In this document: positions 50,022 to 63,014 of the stretch, in pieces
How the letters are laid out: the number at the start of each line of letters is the position of its first letter
How positions within the stretch are numbered: the stretch's first letter is position 1
Assembly (NCBI GenBank): GCA_025331565.1
Contig: JAFREQ010000061.1
Location: 2,633,501 to 2,697,500, forward strand
DNA: 64,000 bases
Direction of reading: 5' to 3'
DNA from: Holacanthus passer
Lineage: Eukaryota; Chordata; Actinopteri; Pomacanthidae
Notes under the pieces: generated by a model
What the model was told of the DNA's origin: nothing
Seen by the model: only the letters and a program-made list of their open reading frames with translations
Databases searched by the model: none
Translations under genes and position numbers: made by a program

Positions 50022-50042
50022 GAGAGAGAGAGAGAGAGAGAG
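50022..50042 (+). repeat. (GA)n microsatellite
   Basis: Ten GA units. Confidence 0.9.
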
Positions 50043-51450
50043 GTTTTGGCTCTGTATCCCCATCTTTCTGTCCCTCTTGACGGCACATGTGCCCCAGATG
50101 CACGGTCCCGATCCAAACCCAGGCTCATCCAGACGCCACCCCGAGTGTCTCAGATCACTTCCACACTCTCTCCAAGGACCTCGGAAAAAACAGCCTCATC
50201 CACATTTCTCATTTCTCTCGGTTTCCATAAGAAAAATGTAGCCCCGACTTCCTAATGAATTCCAACTGAAATATGGTCGGTGCAACAGCATGTACCTCAA
50301 ACAAGGCTTTTCAGCTCAGCATACTCATGTTCCATATGGAAGATATTAGTATCCCCTTATGCCATTGTACAAATTTGATCATTTCATTTTTGGGGGATAA
50401 GATGGAAAAACTAACCAGAAGTAGAAAGAGTGTAACTTTTATTTTTGGATATGTTGTAGCCCATTTGGGATAAAGTAAGAGTCACTGCCTCTTCATCTTT
50501 ACCCACTTTCTTTATCCACCCCCACTTCACAACGGTCGACCAGTCGAATGAATGACTGAACTCTGTGTCGTGCTCTACATGTGTGTACACAGCTGCCTGC
50601 AGAGCCAAATCACAGCCATTAAACCAAATCAATTATCAGGCTGATTTTTCGTCTCATTGACAAACCTCGTGAGTGTGATGGCTGTCTGTTTCAAAAACCT
50701 TCAGGAAAAAACCTCATTAGCATTAGTTGTTTTCTCAGTTTAAGCAACCTGCTATGTTTAGTGTCAAGGAAGCAGTGGATCATTCTTATAATACAGTGAA
50801 AAGGTGTTGAGGTAGATAGATGTGACAACAGGTGGTTTTATATGGGAGGAGATTGTAACCCCTTTATCTGTTCAAACATTGTCTTTGTCTTTGGATGTGA
50901 ATGACATTTTCTCTCGTTTTTTGATAAACTGTTTCCTTGGTAAAGAACTTTACCACTGATGAACATAAGTCTGATCTTAACTTCAACTAGGTTTGGTCAC
51001 TAATTCTTGGGAAAAATGTTTAGATGTTTGACTTTCCAGCAGTCACTAGTTCATTTGCTTTCTCTACATTCATACTGGACCGTGGCAGCTTTCAAGTTGC
51101 TCATACACTGAGACAGGGTGACACAATTTTATTTTGTATTGGGAGCTGTCAGTAAGTCATTTTCATATTGAGATTCTCAGTGGGATTAGCACCAGCAACC
51201 CTTGATTCAATGTTCATATCAAACTGTTACTTAATCAACGAGAAGAATATTCTTTTTAATTTCGGTCCTTGTCAGCGAGCTTATGGTCTCAATTGCGCAC
51301 ATCTCCCTGAATCATCCCTCAAATCTTCAAGATAATTTTTGTCAACTAGAGATGCCTGCTGTTGTCAATTTACTTAGCATCAACTAATGACTGCATGATA
51401 AAAAAGATTGCTGTGTTACTGGCAAACCAACTAGCACGAGTCTACTCGAG

Positions 51451-51466
51451 AAAAAAAAAAAAAAAA
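51451..51466 (+). repeat. poly-A run (16)
   Basis: Sixteen consecutive A. Confidence 0.9.
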
Positions 51467-52030
51467 GTCATCAAAATTATTCTAAATTGTTCCAAAATTG
51501 TTGACAGCTGTGGAATGTGGCAGGAGAAAAAAAGTTCAGCCGTCTAAATCATCGGTGGTGATCAGGTTTTAGAGTCAGCCACCGGTTTCTTCACCAACAA
51601 CTGCCTCAGCGATCCATTATGTAAGGCGTTTGCGTAAGGGACGACTCACTTTTTCTCAACTGGCAACAACAGTTAGCACTCTGTCCACCCACATGTAAAC
51701 CAGTTGAAAGGCTGTGTACAGCCCACATTAAGCTCCATCAATCAAGCGGTTAAGGTTACTGGTGGGTTTGGGCCATTAAGTCTGCCAGGTGGAGGCTGTA
51801 AGGCAACGCTTCCTTACAGCCCGAACTCAGGGCGAGAAAGTCCCTGGCACACTTTCCACAGAGGTGTTTGGAGAGGCAGCGTGATGTGGTTCTCAAGTTG
51901 TTTGTCATTTATTTGCTTTGCATATTGGCGTAGGTATTCGTTTATTTTTGCTCAAACTGATTTTACATGTAACAAGAAGACGGAATTGGCTCCGAGGACG
52001 TACTGTAGCCGCATTATGTCATTATCCATC

Positions 52031-52220
52031 CGATGATGGCACTAGATGAAAAGGCAGGGATCACCAAAGTAATTACACTTCATCCTCTGGGGACCGTGGG
52101 GACTATTTCATGGCAATCATCCAATAGTTGTTGAGATATTTCAGTCGAGACCAAAGTGGTGGACTGACTGACAGAGCGACATCGCCATCCTCAGACCCCT
52201 GCCACTAGCAAAGATATAAA
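52031..52220 (+). mobile_element. widespread percomorph interspersed repeat fragment
   Basis: Text such as GGATCACCAAAGTAATTAC, CATCCTCTGGGGACC, TTTCATGGCAATCATCCAAT and GTTGAGATATTTCAGTC is a sequence I recognise as recurring across percomorph genomes and transcripts. The class is not certain. No terminal repeats are visible, so this is probably a fragment, and its ends are approximate. Confidence 0.6.
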
Positions 52221-53634
52221 CTAAACCAGAATGTAAACGATAAGCCACAACTTGGTGAGTCACCATAATGATAAAATGAACATGCTGTATGTTCTACTCT
52301 TAATAACAGGGTCACAGGATTGCATGCTGGGACATTGGCAAGAAGTTACTGAACTGATCAGTAGTGGAAAAAAAAATCCTGAAAAACCTTGAAAGTGATT
52401 GATTCAAAAGAGAAGATAGAAATTCATCAGTCCCAGTTTGTTCCCATTTGTTCCCTTCAGGTGACACCAGCATTCATATGTTTACATGTGTTTACACTTG
52501 ACTTGTCGTGAAACTTAAATGGAGGATCCTTGACTCCACTTACAAACGGAGTCACTGACCTGCCCACGCTCTTATTACCACAAATGGAGAGGTCAGCTTG
52601 TTCTACAGACTCTTTGTCATAGACACTGTAATTAGATTGGATGTTAAGTAAATTAACTTATGAGCACTAATCAGTTTCTGGCATTAAACCGTGTTGTTAC
52701 ATATTTGCCGATGGTCTCGGTAAACAGCCTCCGGTAACTATCTTTATTACACAGCCAGCTTGGCACAGCTGGAAGTTTGACTTGGCTCGTGACCTCAGGG
52801 AAAACATCACTCAGAGCTGTGGGTGAGTTATCATTGACTTTCGAATGATGCCGATACAAATATTGTTTCCAGCTATTTTGAAGCCAGCAACACTGAAGCA
52901 TCTGTTCTTATACTGACAATCTGTCTTGGCTGAACATCAGACAGACAGGCAGCCATTTGATTGTTGTCAAATATCACTCCAGTAGACATGCCCAGCAACC
53001 ATAGTGGCAAAGCTATCCTATTAGTGGTCTAGCATCTCTGCTTTGCTATCTTGGGTGTGTGCCAACACATATTTGCATATTTGCAATGTTTGCTTTTGAA
53101 AATAATTACATTCATGAAAGCTTGTAAAGATGACCAATCCTTTATTCTCTTTCCAGGTTTCTTATCCAATTTTCCTCCTACGTCGATGCAACCTGATGAA
53201 CTCCTGAAACAGGTGCTGAACACGCAGATCGCTGCGAAAGTCTATTCACCAAAAAGTCAGAAGATGGTTTTATCTATATTTTCTTCCCAATGTCTTCAGT
53301 CTAATGTACAGAGACAAGAGTTACTCATGACTCAGGGAAAGATTGTGAGACTAGTAGTTGTTTTGCATTTTCATTTAAACTACAGGACTGGCTAACTGGA
53401 AGAAAACATGCATTCTGCTATTTTCAAGAACAGATAGAAGAACAGAAGATCTTGTTTCTGTGAACTTTGAACATTTTGTTCAATTTGCCAGTTCTCTAAA
53501 GTTTGCCATGAAGTTGATCCATCATTGTTTTCACCCATGCTGATGGTAAATAGTTAGTTTTTCCAAGTTATGAATCTACAAGCTGTATATGACTTAAGAT
53601 GTTGTTGGTAATCTGCGCTGGTAAACGCTAATCT

Positions 53635-54163
53635 TGTTGTGAGTTTCGGGGTGGACCAATGTAGGCAGGAACGGAATCGGACTGGTAGTTTGGAAAGTTT
53701 GGAAGTTTGGAACAGGTAAAAGCAAAAACTCAGGTGGAGGTGGCTGGAGGCGGGCTGGCTGCTGGACGGATCAGATGGTAGCGGATGAGATGGAAGCATG
53801 GGAGGAAGGATGGCAGTGAAGCACACGGGGAAGTGGAAAGAGACAAGATGTGAGCAGCGAGAAAAGCATGTGGCAAAAACTTCTTTTCAAAGACAAACTT
53901 TTCAGCAAACGATTGCAGGAGAAACACGAGAGCTACATTCTACCATATGGGACAAAATAATCTGGCAAAGGAGTGGAGTCAGGGCCGGGCTTATGTAGGA
54001 GGTGGTTAATGATGATTGGGGACAGGTGTGTCTCATCTGCCAGGACTCAGAGGGGGAAGTGGGAGTCACACCAGCCACGCCTCCAGCCACAGACACTGAC
54101 AAGGAGAAAAGGAAAAAACACACACAACAGAAAACCAAACACAAAAAAACCCAGACCATGACA
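53635..54163 (-). mobile_element. solo LTR of an LTR retrotransposon
   Basis: The 529-base unit starts TG and ends CA, and is flanked by a perfect 5-base duplication AATCT (53630-53634 and 54164-54168). The minus strand reads TGTCATGGTCTGGG..., with a TATA-like CCTACATAAG at 53990-53999, about 165-174 bases in, which suggests that orientation. Similar text is common in teleosts. It holds no coding region, so recombination probably removed the internal part. Three tandem GTTTGGAA units lie near 53688-53712. Confidence 0.75.
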
Positions 54164-54390
54164 AATCTCTTTAACTTTACTTGCAACATTTTGACCAATT
54201 GCAGATCGTCCTCAGGTAAATACCAACAGAAAGAAAATGAGGGACATATATAGCAAAAATGACCAGTGGCATCAGAGTCTTGTGTTCAAAGAAATCTAGA
54301 CTTCCCATCAACAGTTTGATGCCAAACCCTGTCATCAGAATCTGAGTCAGGTGACCAGGTATTGGTGTAGTTGTTGTAGTTCTTTATCTT

Positions 54391-54796
54391 CAGTGTTGGG
54401 GAAGCATCTTTGAAACTTGCAAAGCAACAAGCTACTTCTCATTGGAAATTCGTTAAGCCACATCAAGTCCACATTTTTATTGAAGGAGCAAACTACACTA
54501 CAAGTGACACGCTGAAGATATTTCACATTATTGAGAAATATAACACAGGAACAAACATGAAAACAAAACAAATAAATCAGGTCGTCAGGGATTTAATCTG
54601 CAGCACATTTCAACAGAAGAGAGAATAACATGAAGGGATAAAGTGTCTGGTCATGCTACTGCTCTACGTGGTGGAAAAAAAAACTCTTGTTATGAGAAAC
54701 CGTGTATGATTTTGAAATTAGTTCCGCTACCTAAAAGCTTCTGGGAAATGTAGTTCAGCTCGTCTCCACATGTAATGCCACTGCTCCCCAACACTG
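54391..54796 (+). mobile_element. hAT-type miniature transposon (CAGTGTTGGGGA family)
   Basis: A 406-base element starts CAGTGTTGGGGAAGC and ends CTGCTCCCCAACACTG, giving terminal inverted repeats of about 12-13 bases. The flanking 8-mers TTTATCTT (54383-54390) and TTTATCCT (54797-54804) match at seven of eight positions, as expected for a hAT duplication that has since picked up one change. The small frames inside it have no transposase features, so it is non-autonomous. Confidence 0.9.
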
Positions 54797-57378
54797 TTTA
54801 TCCTTTGCTTAAATATATGACCATCTTTACTGTATATGGCATTTTTATAGTATATGAAATTTTTATTCTAAATATTGTGTAAATGAAATAATGTTTGGCG
54901 TTTCATGGTCGGGAAGTCTCATCATCTCCAACTGTTAAGGAATTGCTTTTGCCCACAGACCAGTGTGGGGCCTGCGGATCAATTTCCTGATGCTCCCCTT
55001 TCAAAATAAACACAGCGGTCTCGATGGAGGCGGCACGGTACGCATGAGGGCAGGGGGAGAAAGTGATGGAGGGAGGGAGGAGAGGTCGGCCCTGGAAGTC
55101 TCCACCTGGTGGGGCGGTCGAGGGCCAGCGAGGAGCCCCCGCAGTACACAAAGCTCGCCTTGTGTGAGATAAGCGGCGGGCACCGGGAGGGCCCTACGGC
55201 ACTATTTTCACAATCAGAGCCAGTTTGTTTTCTCTAGGCCTCAGAGCCCGAGCCTGTCAGCAGAGCAGCGTGCTGGCAGGGCTGGAGGTTGTGTTGGGTA
55301 GCACCAGTAGGGGAGAGAGGGGGTCTCCTACAGGGTGGGCCGGGGGACTCAGGGACTCCTCAACATTTACCTCTTATTTAACTGTATTTGTTTACTTAGC
55401 TTATTCCTCACTAGACAGATTTCCAGTTCGGGTTAAACTCGCTCCTGATGCTTCAATGTAAAAAAATCCTTAATCTATAGTTAGAAGAAAAGCAATTATT
55501 TGTTTCTAATTCTCTTATTATAACTAAATCATTTTGGATTATGTGATTAGAAATTCAAGAAATGTGCATGATGCCTACAACCATGAAATCTTTAAGAATA
55601 TAGTCTCTTTAAGTCAGTCTGCTCCAAAAGAGGCTGAATTGTTTCAATATTTATTCTCGTGCTGCAACATAAATGTACTAATATTGAGATTTGTAAGTTT
55701 ATTAAGTGTATGTTAGAACATTAAAGATGCTGTACACAGTTTCATCTAACCTCCACCATGCAAACTCCATCGCTAATGTTCCCCTTTCTTTTTTTTCTCC
55801 TGGCAATCGAGTTGTGGTGTAATATTATGAGTGTTTATAGTGAAAAACCCACAGTGTAAAAGACTCAGAGTTATAAGAATGTTTTCTTGGTAAAGACTAT
55901 TCGGAAAATGATACTAAAATTTAATTAGAAACAGTTGCTTTACTGTTGTAAAGATGAGATGCCGAGAGCGAGTATTTCGAGTCGACTGGTTTCATCCAGA
56001 ACAAAGAAAATACAGAGGAGTCACATTCAAGGAAAAAAGGATGTTTCATAGAAATTGCGGCCACAGTTAAGGCACCGCAACATGCAGCCATTCCTGTGAT
56101 TATTTTGAGTGCTTATCTGATTTTAAGTTAATTTCTCATTAGACACTGGCCGTGTATGAGGAGCGCTCCGAGCCTGGAGTCAGGATTATTTAAAAGCGGT
56201 TTCTCTGCAGGCAGGTTTCATGATTTTTCTCCCCATTCCACAGTATGTCTTGGCCCATCGGAGGCGGCTGGCGGCCAGGACTCCTCTCAGCTCGCTCCCT
56301 GAAGACCCCTGGCTCCACAGAAACAGGAAATGGTAATAGTATTGCGCTGCTTTTCCTCCCCCTATCTGTATCCCCATTTCTCTCTCTCTCTCTGAATGAA
56401 CAAAAAAGGAGAAAAAACAGATGTGTAATAACATATATGTGTGGAAAAAGGGACCTAGACCATAAAATAAACCATAAGCATTGTGTTTTTTCAAATCCAT
56501 ATAGAAAAAAATCAGTCTCTGCTATACAATCAATTACAATTCTCAGACTGGTTTGTTTAAAAAGATCTTAAGCTTCATGGATGTCCACAGCGGAGTTTCC
56601 ACAACCAGAGGTTTGGAAAAATCTGATTTTGTTGTTTTTTGCTATTTGACCTTTCAGACAGTTTGGAAAGTCAAAGGTTTTTCGTCACTGCAAACTTAGT
56701 ATGTTTCGCTTTTAATCAATTCAACAAACGATGGTTGCTTTCTGTCGTGATGATAAAAACAAGAGAACAAAAGTATTCTGTCAAAACCTCAAGTTTTAAG
56801 CAGACGGTCAGTTGTGTCTGTTTGGGCTGAGTGTCTCCACAGGTGGATGAGCACAACCCCCCAGCCTCCAAGTGTTTATGAGTGACTTCACCCCTGGCCA
56901 AGCATGTGGTGAAGCCACCCAGCTCCAGTCATATCGGGGGGATCTGCTAACTAGGCCCCGTGGACGCTGCCAGGTTTTCATAGTAAATCGTGAAGCAAAA
57001 CCACAATTGACTAAAAAGAGATAGGCTCGCTCTGACTTCATAGCATTTTGTGGTCCACATTTCCCTTTGAGTTTTTTTTCTTCCGAGTTCTTTCCCTTCT
57101 CTCTTTTTCCTTTCATCTTAATTTAAAATGCAGCTGGATCCACCATTCGTCCTAATAGTTTTCTTTGTTTTAGCCCTTTAAAAACAGCGTTTTATCGTTT
57201 CGACTTTCCATTGGGAGATTTATTTTTCATGAAAGCTCCAATGTGTGTATGAGTTAGCTGCAGCCACAGAAACTGTCTTCAAACACAATAATCAGTACAA
57301 AGAGGTTTTGTCCTGCAGCACATTCATATAGATTGTTGAGAGGATCCAGTTAACTATGATCACTATATGTCCTCTTTC
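54797..57378. other. non-coding stretch, no gene seen
   Basis: Unique sequence with a G-rich patch at 55060-55100. No recognisable exon, RNA gene or repeat array. Confidence 0.5.
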
Positions 57379-58020
57379 TTATAGAGTTTGCAGTGAAGGC
57401 ACAAGATAACCCCTGTGGAGCACAGATGTGGACAGCTCAAGCCAAAAGCACCACTTCCTGTTGCCAAAATACAACCATAAAAATCTGCCTGCAATAAGTA
57501 ACCATGAAACCAAAATGTCTCTTTTCCTATAGCAGAACTGTGGGATCTGCCCCATCAACCGTGAACCTGAGTTACACAGGGGAAGCCGAGGGGAGCGATC
57601 GGGTGGAAAACCATCTGGGAGGTGAAGTTTATCCTGGACAAAGAAGTCAAAAAAGCAGTGTGTAGTTTCACACAGATTCTTACGGGGATCTTCAGTTTTG
57701 TGAGGCGTGCATCCCGTACAGCCAGCATCCGTAAATACAGGCACGGCACATAACTTTTTGTAACCTTTCCTCAGGCCGCACCTTATACTGATATCCATTT
57801 TTGGCATTCCATAACGCATAAGTAGCGCCGAGTGCTGGCGCCGCTGCCAACGGTTTCTTAGTCCGGTGTCCAACTCCACAGCTTTCAGCCTGGGCAGAGG
57901 AGGGCAAAGTACTGGGCGTCTGTTCTCGTTCCCAGGATTAGATTCACTGTATTGCACGTTACCCCTGTGGCTTCTCTCAAAATGCCAGTTAGGTGCTTGG
58001 CAGAACTGCAACATTTTCAT
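57379..58020 (-). other. unusually long open frame, 213 codons, unknown
   Basis: This is the longest open frame in the window. A rough stop-codon estimate by hand puts the chance of one this long in 64 kb at a few per cent. The product would be rich in Cys, Arg and Lys, with a hydrophobic patch near its C-terminus (LVSWLLIAGRFLWLYF). The start (MKMLQFCQAPNWHFERSH) is not a clear signal peptide. Two other minus-strand frames overlap it (57555-57749 and 57692-57907). I recognise no domain. It may be an exon, an old retrocopy, or chance. Confidence 0.15.
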
Positions 58021-59050
58021 TTTTCATCTTATTTCTCCTCGATGTGGTTATGGATCAGGGCAAATTCCTGCTCAGAGTTGTACAAAATGTGTAAAAGCAC
58101 ACAAGTGTCTCTTTTGCATTTGTGTTGTTTATTTTTCGAGAATATCTGATGTTGCTGTTTTTCTTATCTCCTGCACTTAGAAGATGCAAAGTGCTAAAAG
58201 ATGCAGGTCATATTGACGAACATGTCTCCTAATACAGAGCATTCAACTGATTATAAAGTGTTGAACAATGTAATAGATCTGCAAAATAATGGCTTTCAAT
58301 TTTGCATAAATCCAGTGAGGTTGGTGAGGATGAACAAGGTGTTGCTATAGTATTGGTCTACTCTTGTATCTGTGTTACATTTAACTGTTTGAACTCCTTA
58401 ATTATCTAATTACATGAACATGGAACATAAACCATTTTTTTTTGGTTTGCTAATGTTTAAAAGACATGAATGAATCTTCCTCACACACCAACATCTTAAC
58501 ACATCTCAGAAGTGTGAATCTTGCCTTTATGTAATAATATGCTAATTCTCTTTTCGTGCATTGAGTTTGGCGTCGTGAGGCCTTCATTGAGTTTGCTGCT
58601 ATAGCAACACACACTCCACCTTCTCAGGTCTCTCCGTCTCTCTCCCTGTCACACACACATGCACACACTTACAGTGTTGCTGTGCGGCGGTTTACTCGTG
58701 TAATGTGACCTGGAGGGGCGCCAACGAGCCCAGGGAAGGTCCGTGGCCTGAGGCCTGCCGACACCTCTCCCCAGCCCTGTTGAAATGTTTATTTATAACT
58801 CTCTTCCAGCTCCACCTCCCCCTGTCGTCTGCCAGCCGCCATGCCAATCCAAACACGCTAGGCCTCTCCAGACTGATCCAGAGCATGATTTCAGAAAGAA
58901 GAGAACCCTTTCCCTTCTTTTTCCCCCTTCTCATGCCCAAACTCTCCCACCCTTTCCTCCCCCCCTCTCCCTCTGTCTCACTGTGTCTTCCAGAGAGTAA
59001 CGCTTAGGGAGACGAGAACTGAGTAGAGACAGAAGGGAGAGGAAAGGAAA

Positions 59051-59065
59051 GGGAGGGAGGGAGGG
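59051..59065 (+). other. guanine-quadruplex motif (GGGA)4
   Basis: Four GGG runs with single-A loops. Confidence 0.7.
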
Positions 59066-60794
59066 ATGGATGGATTGAAGAAAAGAGGGAGGGGGCAGAG
59101 GTTTACTCCATCCAGCATGGGCTGCTAAATTGGTTTCAGAGCAGCAGTTGGACTCCGGGGATGCACGGCACACACTGCCGACTAGCTGTGTTTGCTTTTG
59201 TGGGGTGTAGGAAATCTGATCTCCATCCATGTAGCCAACCCACATCCCACATCCCTCCCATCACCACCACCAAGAATGAGGGGAGCTACGAGGACAGTCG
59301 CCCCAAAACAGGTATCATCGATACTTTAGTAATAAGAATAACAAACATTAAAACCCGAGTGTGGAAAAGTGCACATTTCACCAAATGTTGAACGGTTACA
59401 TCATATCACATGAGCCGTGTTTGTGACGGGCAGGAAGTCACGTGTCTGTGGAAGGTAGGATGACATGTTGGGTCCCTGGTGAGCTCAGGGCTGAAGGCTC
59501 TCTAAATAGGTTTAATTGGGCCAGGCCTAACACTGCCATGCAGACATCACCAGACACACACACTGGGCTACAGGGAAAAGCACCCAAGAGACCTCAGGCA
59601 CCGCGTCCCTGTCTGCGACTCGGTGCTGCTGTGTGGCTCATGCACTCACAGTCTCAGGACACGGTGCTTACACGCTGCCGTGTCCAAGGGAGCTGTGCCA
59701 AATTACCAATACCAGTTGTTTATCTAAAAAACATGCTCATACAGCAGAGCTATGATTGGTTTGTTGCCCAAGGCATAAATCTAGCTCTCAAAAGTGGGAA
59801 TTGTTTACCTCCTTGTGCCTGTGTGTGTTTGCGTGCTTGTTTATGTGTCTCTGTTTATGCGTAAGTGCATTTGTCTGCACGCCACAGCATAGGCGTCTCT
59901 GTAACAGCCCTCTCCAGCTCAGCCGCCGAGGTCTGTGACATCCCCTGCAGCGAATGGTAAAATGTAGATCAGCCATAACAAAATTGAAATATATACCATA
60001 TTATTTCCACTCGATAAATGAAGCTAGCTTCTGATAAATAATATATGATGCGTCAAATATTTATTCAAACAGCAAAAAGGGAAGAGGGAAGGAACATGAA
60101 GACGGGGACGTATATGTATAAAATATATGTAGAGTATATGGTAATAGACAGGAGTCCAATTAATGCAGCCATCTTCAAGACAGAGAAGGGACTTAATGTG
60201 GAGTTAAGGCCACAGTGCTGCTTTGATGCATAGGCCGCTTTTCTTCTAATTTTCCTGTGTGTGTGTGTCTCATATCTATCCTGCTCTTTCACACATATTG
60301 TACACACACACACGCAAAAATATCCCCGTTTTCGGGACAGATCCTCATTTCTCTCTCAGACAGTTTGCTTGCCTTGCATCCGAATGGACTTGTCTTACAT
60401 CGCGCGTGTATATGATGACAAATCCTACATTTAATTTACTCTGCCTTTTTGCAGCGCACACCAACTTCTTTTATTTAATAAATGATCATGCTTTAAAAGC
60501 AACCAAGTGTTGAATGAACCACTGCGCACGCTGAAGCACCTTCCGTTACTGCAAATGGTTGCGTGAGTGTGTTTGTGTGTGTTCGTGCGAGCGTCCAATG
60601 GCGAGCGTGCGTGCGTTCAGCCAGGGGAGTCGACTGAGTGGTTGTGGGTCGGTGTGTGTGCGTTTGTGTGCTTATGTTCTTGTTTGTGTGTTTGTCATGA
60701 GTAAGTCCTGGGGGAATGCGGTCTCCACAGTAACCGTCTCTCTTGGTGGTCCATCATTAATAGTCTGTCTGGTGTTGATGATTTAGATTCAGTC

Positions 60795-60812
60795 AAAAAA
60801 AAAAAAAAAAAA
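60795..60812 (+). repeat. poly-A run (18)
   Basis: Eighteen consecutive A, followed by GGGGGCGC. Confidence 0.9.
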
Positions 60813-60939
60813 GGGGGCGCAGTCAGATATATCAAGTGAAATCCCATAAAATCATTTAACAAGTTGGCATAATAAACACATCGACAAGTGAATAAATAAT
60901 CAGTAAATCAAGAGGTCAGTTTAAGCAACCTTTTTCAGG

Positions 60940-60940
<1 letters not shown>

Positions 60941-60971
<31 letters not shown>
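60941..60971 (+). repeat. (TG)n microsatellite
   Basis: Fifteen uninterrupted TG units. Confidence 0.95.
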
Positions 60972-60974
<3 letters not shown>

Positions 60975-62219
60975 TGCGTTCACGTATTTGGTGTTTGTTT
61001 TTCCTCTTTGTCTCATCTCTCCCCCCGCCTCTCCTGAGTGAAGAGAAATTGAGAAACCAATCTAAAATCCATCAGGACTTCCCTGCCCACGAGCCCCCTC
61101 TCCCCCAGCTCCACTCTAAACCCCCCACCACCACCACCTACCCAACACGCACCCACCCCCCACTCCTGTTTTTTGTGTTGCAAGCGTCTGGAAATTGGAT
61201 GAGATGTTCGTTTAGCGGGCAGCTGGTCTGGGGCCGATATGAATTGCGTTTCCCCACGCCAGGAAAGGTCAAGCCCCCTCGCCTTGACGGAGTGCATCGG
61301 CCTATTGAGTGGCGCTTTAGTCCATTTACCAACCGCCAATGGCGAGGCAGCAGAGGGGAGAGAGGGAAGCGCGGGACTCTGTGTAGAAGAGAGAAAAGAA
61401 TGGCAGCACGTCAGATATAAATTCATTGTTTCTCATCACCCAGCTGGGGCAGGAATGGCTGGGAGTGATTGCCGGGATGGGGGAAGTGAGGTAGGAGTAT
61501 TACCGTCTGAGTGGGCTGTGTCTGCGTGACAGGGGAGACGAGCGCCCCTCTTTTACCACCATTGGCTCCACATTCAGCCTCGGTGCCCAGAAAACGTGTA
61601 GCGCTTACATTGCCTTTGAAACACCCCAAATGAAAATCAGATGATGCTTCCTCCATAAGAACCAGCTCAACAGAGTGAGTGTTCAAAAGGAAGAAAATAG
61701 GTTCCTCTCATGTCAAATCTCCAGACGTATACGTTTATATTTAAAGAGAACAGGAAATGATGCCACAGCACGGATGATGCCTTTGTTTAAAAAAAGAATA
61801 TATCCAAAAATAGGGATAATTAATAGGTTAGTTAAAATGCTAAAAACAGACAACAGTACACACAGAGCTACGCCTCAGGACTTCTATCTCTCTCCGTCTC
61901 TCGCTCTCTCACACATCCACTCAGAAAAAGGGTTGCTGTCCCTTTAATTTTCATCCCTGCGTATCTGGAGGAGTTAAGGCAAAGCAATTAAAACAAAGGC
62001 ATATTTAACATGGGGTTAATGATTGGCTGACCCTGCAGTCAGCACAGTGACAATATCTTAATTATTGAGAAACCTAAAGTCATTACGCCTACGAATGGCC
62101 TGAGGAGCGTCTCTATTGATCGGGATCCAGTCCCATTACAGGCCCAGCCCGGACCAATGAAGCCCCCTATTATAGACACTCTCTTTTTTTCTCTCTCTCT
62201 CCTGGTGTCTGTCTTCCTT

Positions 62220-62241
62220 TCTCTCTCTCTCTCTCTCTCTC
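62220..62241 (+). repeat. (TC)n microsatellite
   Basis: Eleven TC units. A shorter CT block lies at 62191-62201. Confidence 0.9.
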
Positions 62242-62423
62242 CCTTCCTCCCGCTCTACGTCTCACTGCGAGCTATTGGATGTGTTGAACGGTGAGACAAG
62301 AGCCAGGCGAGGCTTGTGGGCTTTATTGCTTTCTAAAAAATTCATAACCAAGCCTGACATTTTTGCTGAGGAATGATTATTTTCCTCACTCCCTCAATCT
62401 ACTTTCCTTTATGATCCTTCTCC

Positions 62424-62442
62424 TTTTTTTTTTTTTTTTTTT
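62424..62442 (+). repeat. poly-T run (19)
   Basis: Nineteen consecutive T. Confidence 0.9.
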
Positions 62443-63014
62443 GGTTTAAGTGGCAGAAGTGTTAAAAATCAAGCACTAACAGGATTGATCAATTCGCTTA
62501 TCCTGTACAAGGTTGGACACCTTTACATCCTGAGGCTTGTGTCTTTTAATGCTCGCACAACTGGATCATTTTATTTTCCTTCCTGCATTTTAAAAGTGTT
62601 TGATGGCAGCACTTGTTCTTTGTGTAAATTTGGCTCACAATTAATTTCAAATGTATAGATATTTTTTGTCTCTTCACCCACAGGTGGATTTTCTGTTTGT
62701 TCGAATCCAGAGAACTTCCCCTCCTCACTTCCACGTCTCTCCAACAGTTCACCCGTATTTTAAGTTGTTGAAACTGGTGAGAATGGACAGAGAGGGTAGC
62801 ACTTGTCAGTCTGGTACATTTCACAGCCTTTTATATAAACAGGAAAATCAGACTCCCGATTTTAAAAGTCAGTGGTTTGTTGTGGGAGATGTGAATGTAG
62901 GTGATGTTTTGGCTGAAGATTATTAGATGGTTTGAAAGGTGTTGCTGCACAACCTGATAAAACCTGATAATCCTATAAACACAATATTAATCACTGTGAG
63001 CATGCAACTCCAGA

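Larger units (their letters stand above)
47429..52030. other. non-coding stretch with regulatory-looking segment
   Basis: Unique sequence with T25 at 49971, (GA)10 at 50022 and A16 at 51451. The segment 49000-49480 has an exact octamer ATTTGCAT (49053-49060) four bases before TATAAAA, and TAATCCAATCAGG text. No exon is supported. The 113-codon and 185-codon frames at 49.5-50.1 kb overlap each other on opposite strands without domains. Confidence 0.5.
58021..63006. other. non-coding stretch, no gene seen
   Basis: Contains a four-run GGGA quadruplex motif at 59051-59065, A18 at 60795, GT at 60941, TC arrays near 62180-62241 and T19 at 62424. The segment 62030-62160 is unique with ATTGATCGGG and CATTACGCC text and may be regulatory. 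No exon is supported. Confidence 0.5.

Noticed and set aside
49506..50063. 185-codon minus-strand frame
   Set aside because: Runs through T25 and GA repeats and overlaps an opposite-strand frame; no domain.
50845..50900. Gly-Gly-Asp-Cys-Asn match to a LINE endonuclease motif
   Set aside because: Frame breaks at once and no other endonuclease or reverse transcriptase motif lies nearby; a similar short match near 62880 was dropped for the same reason.
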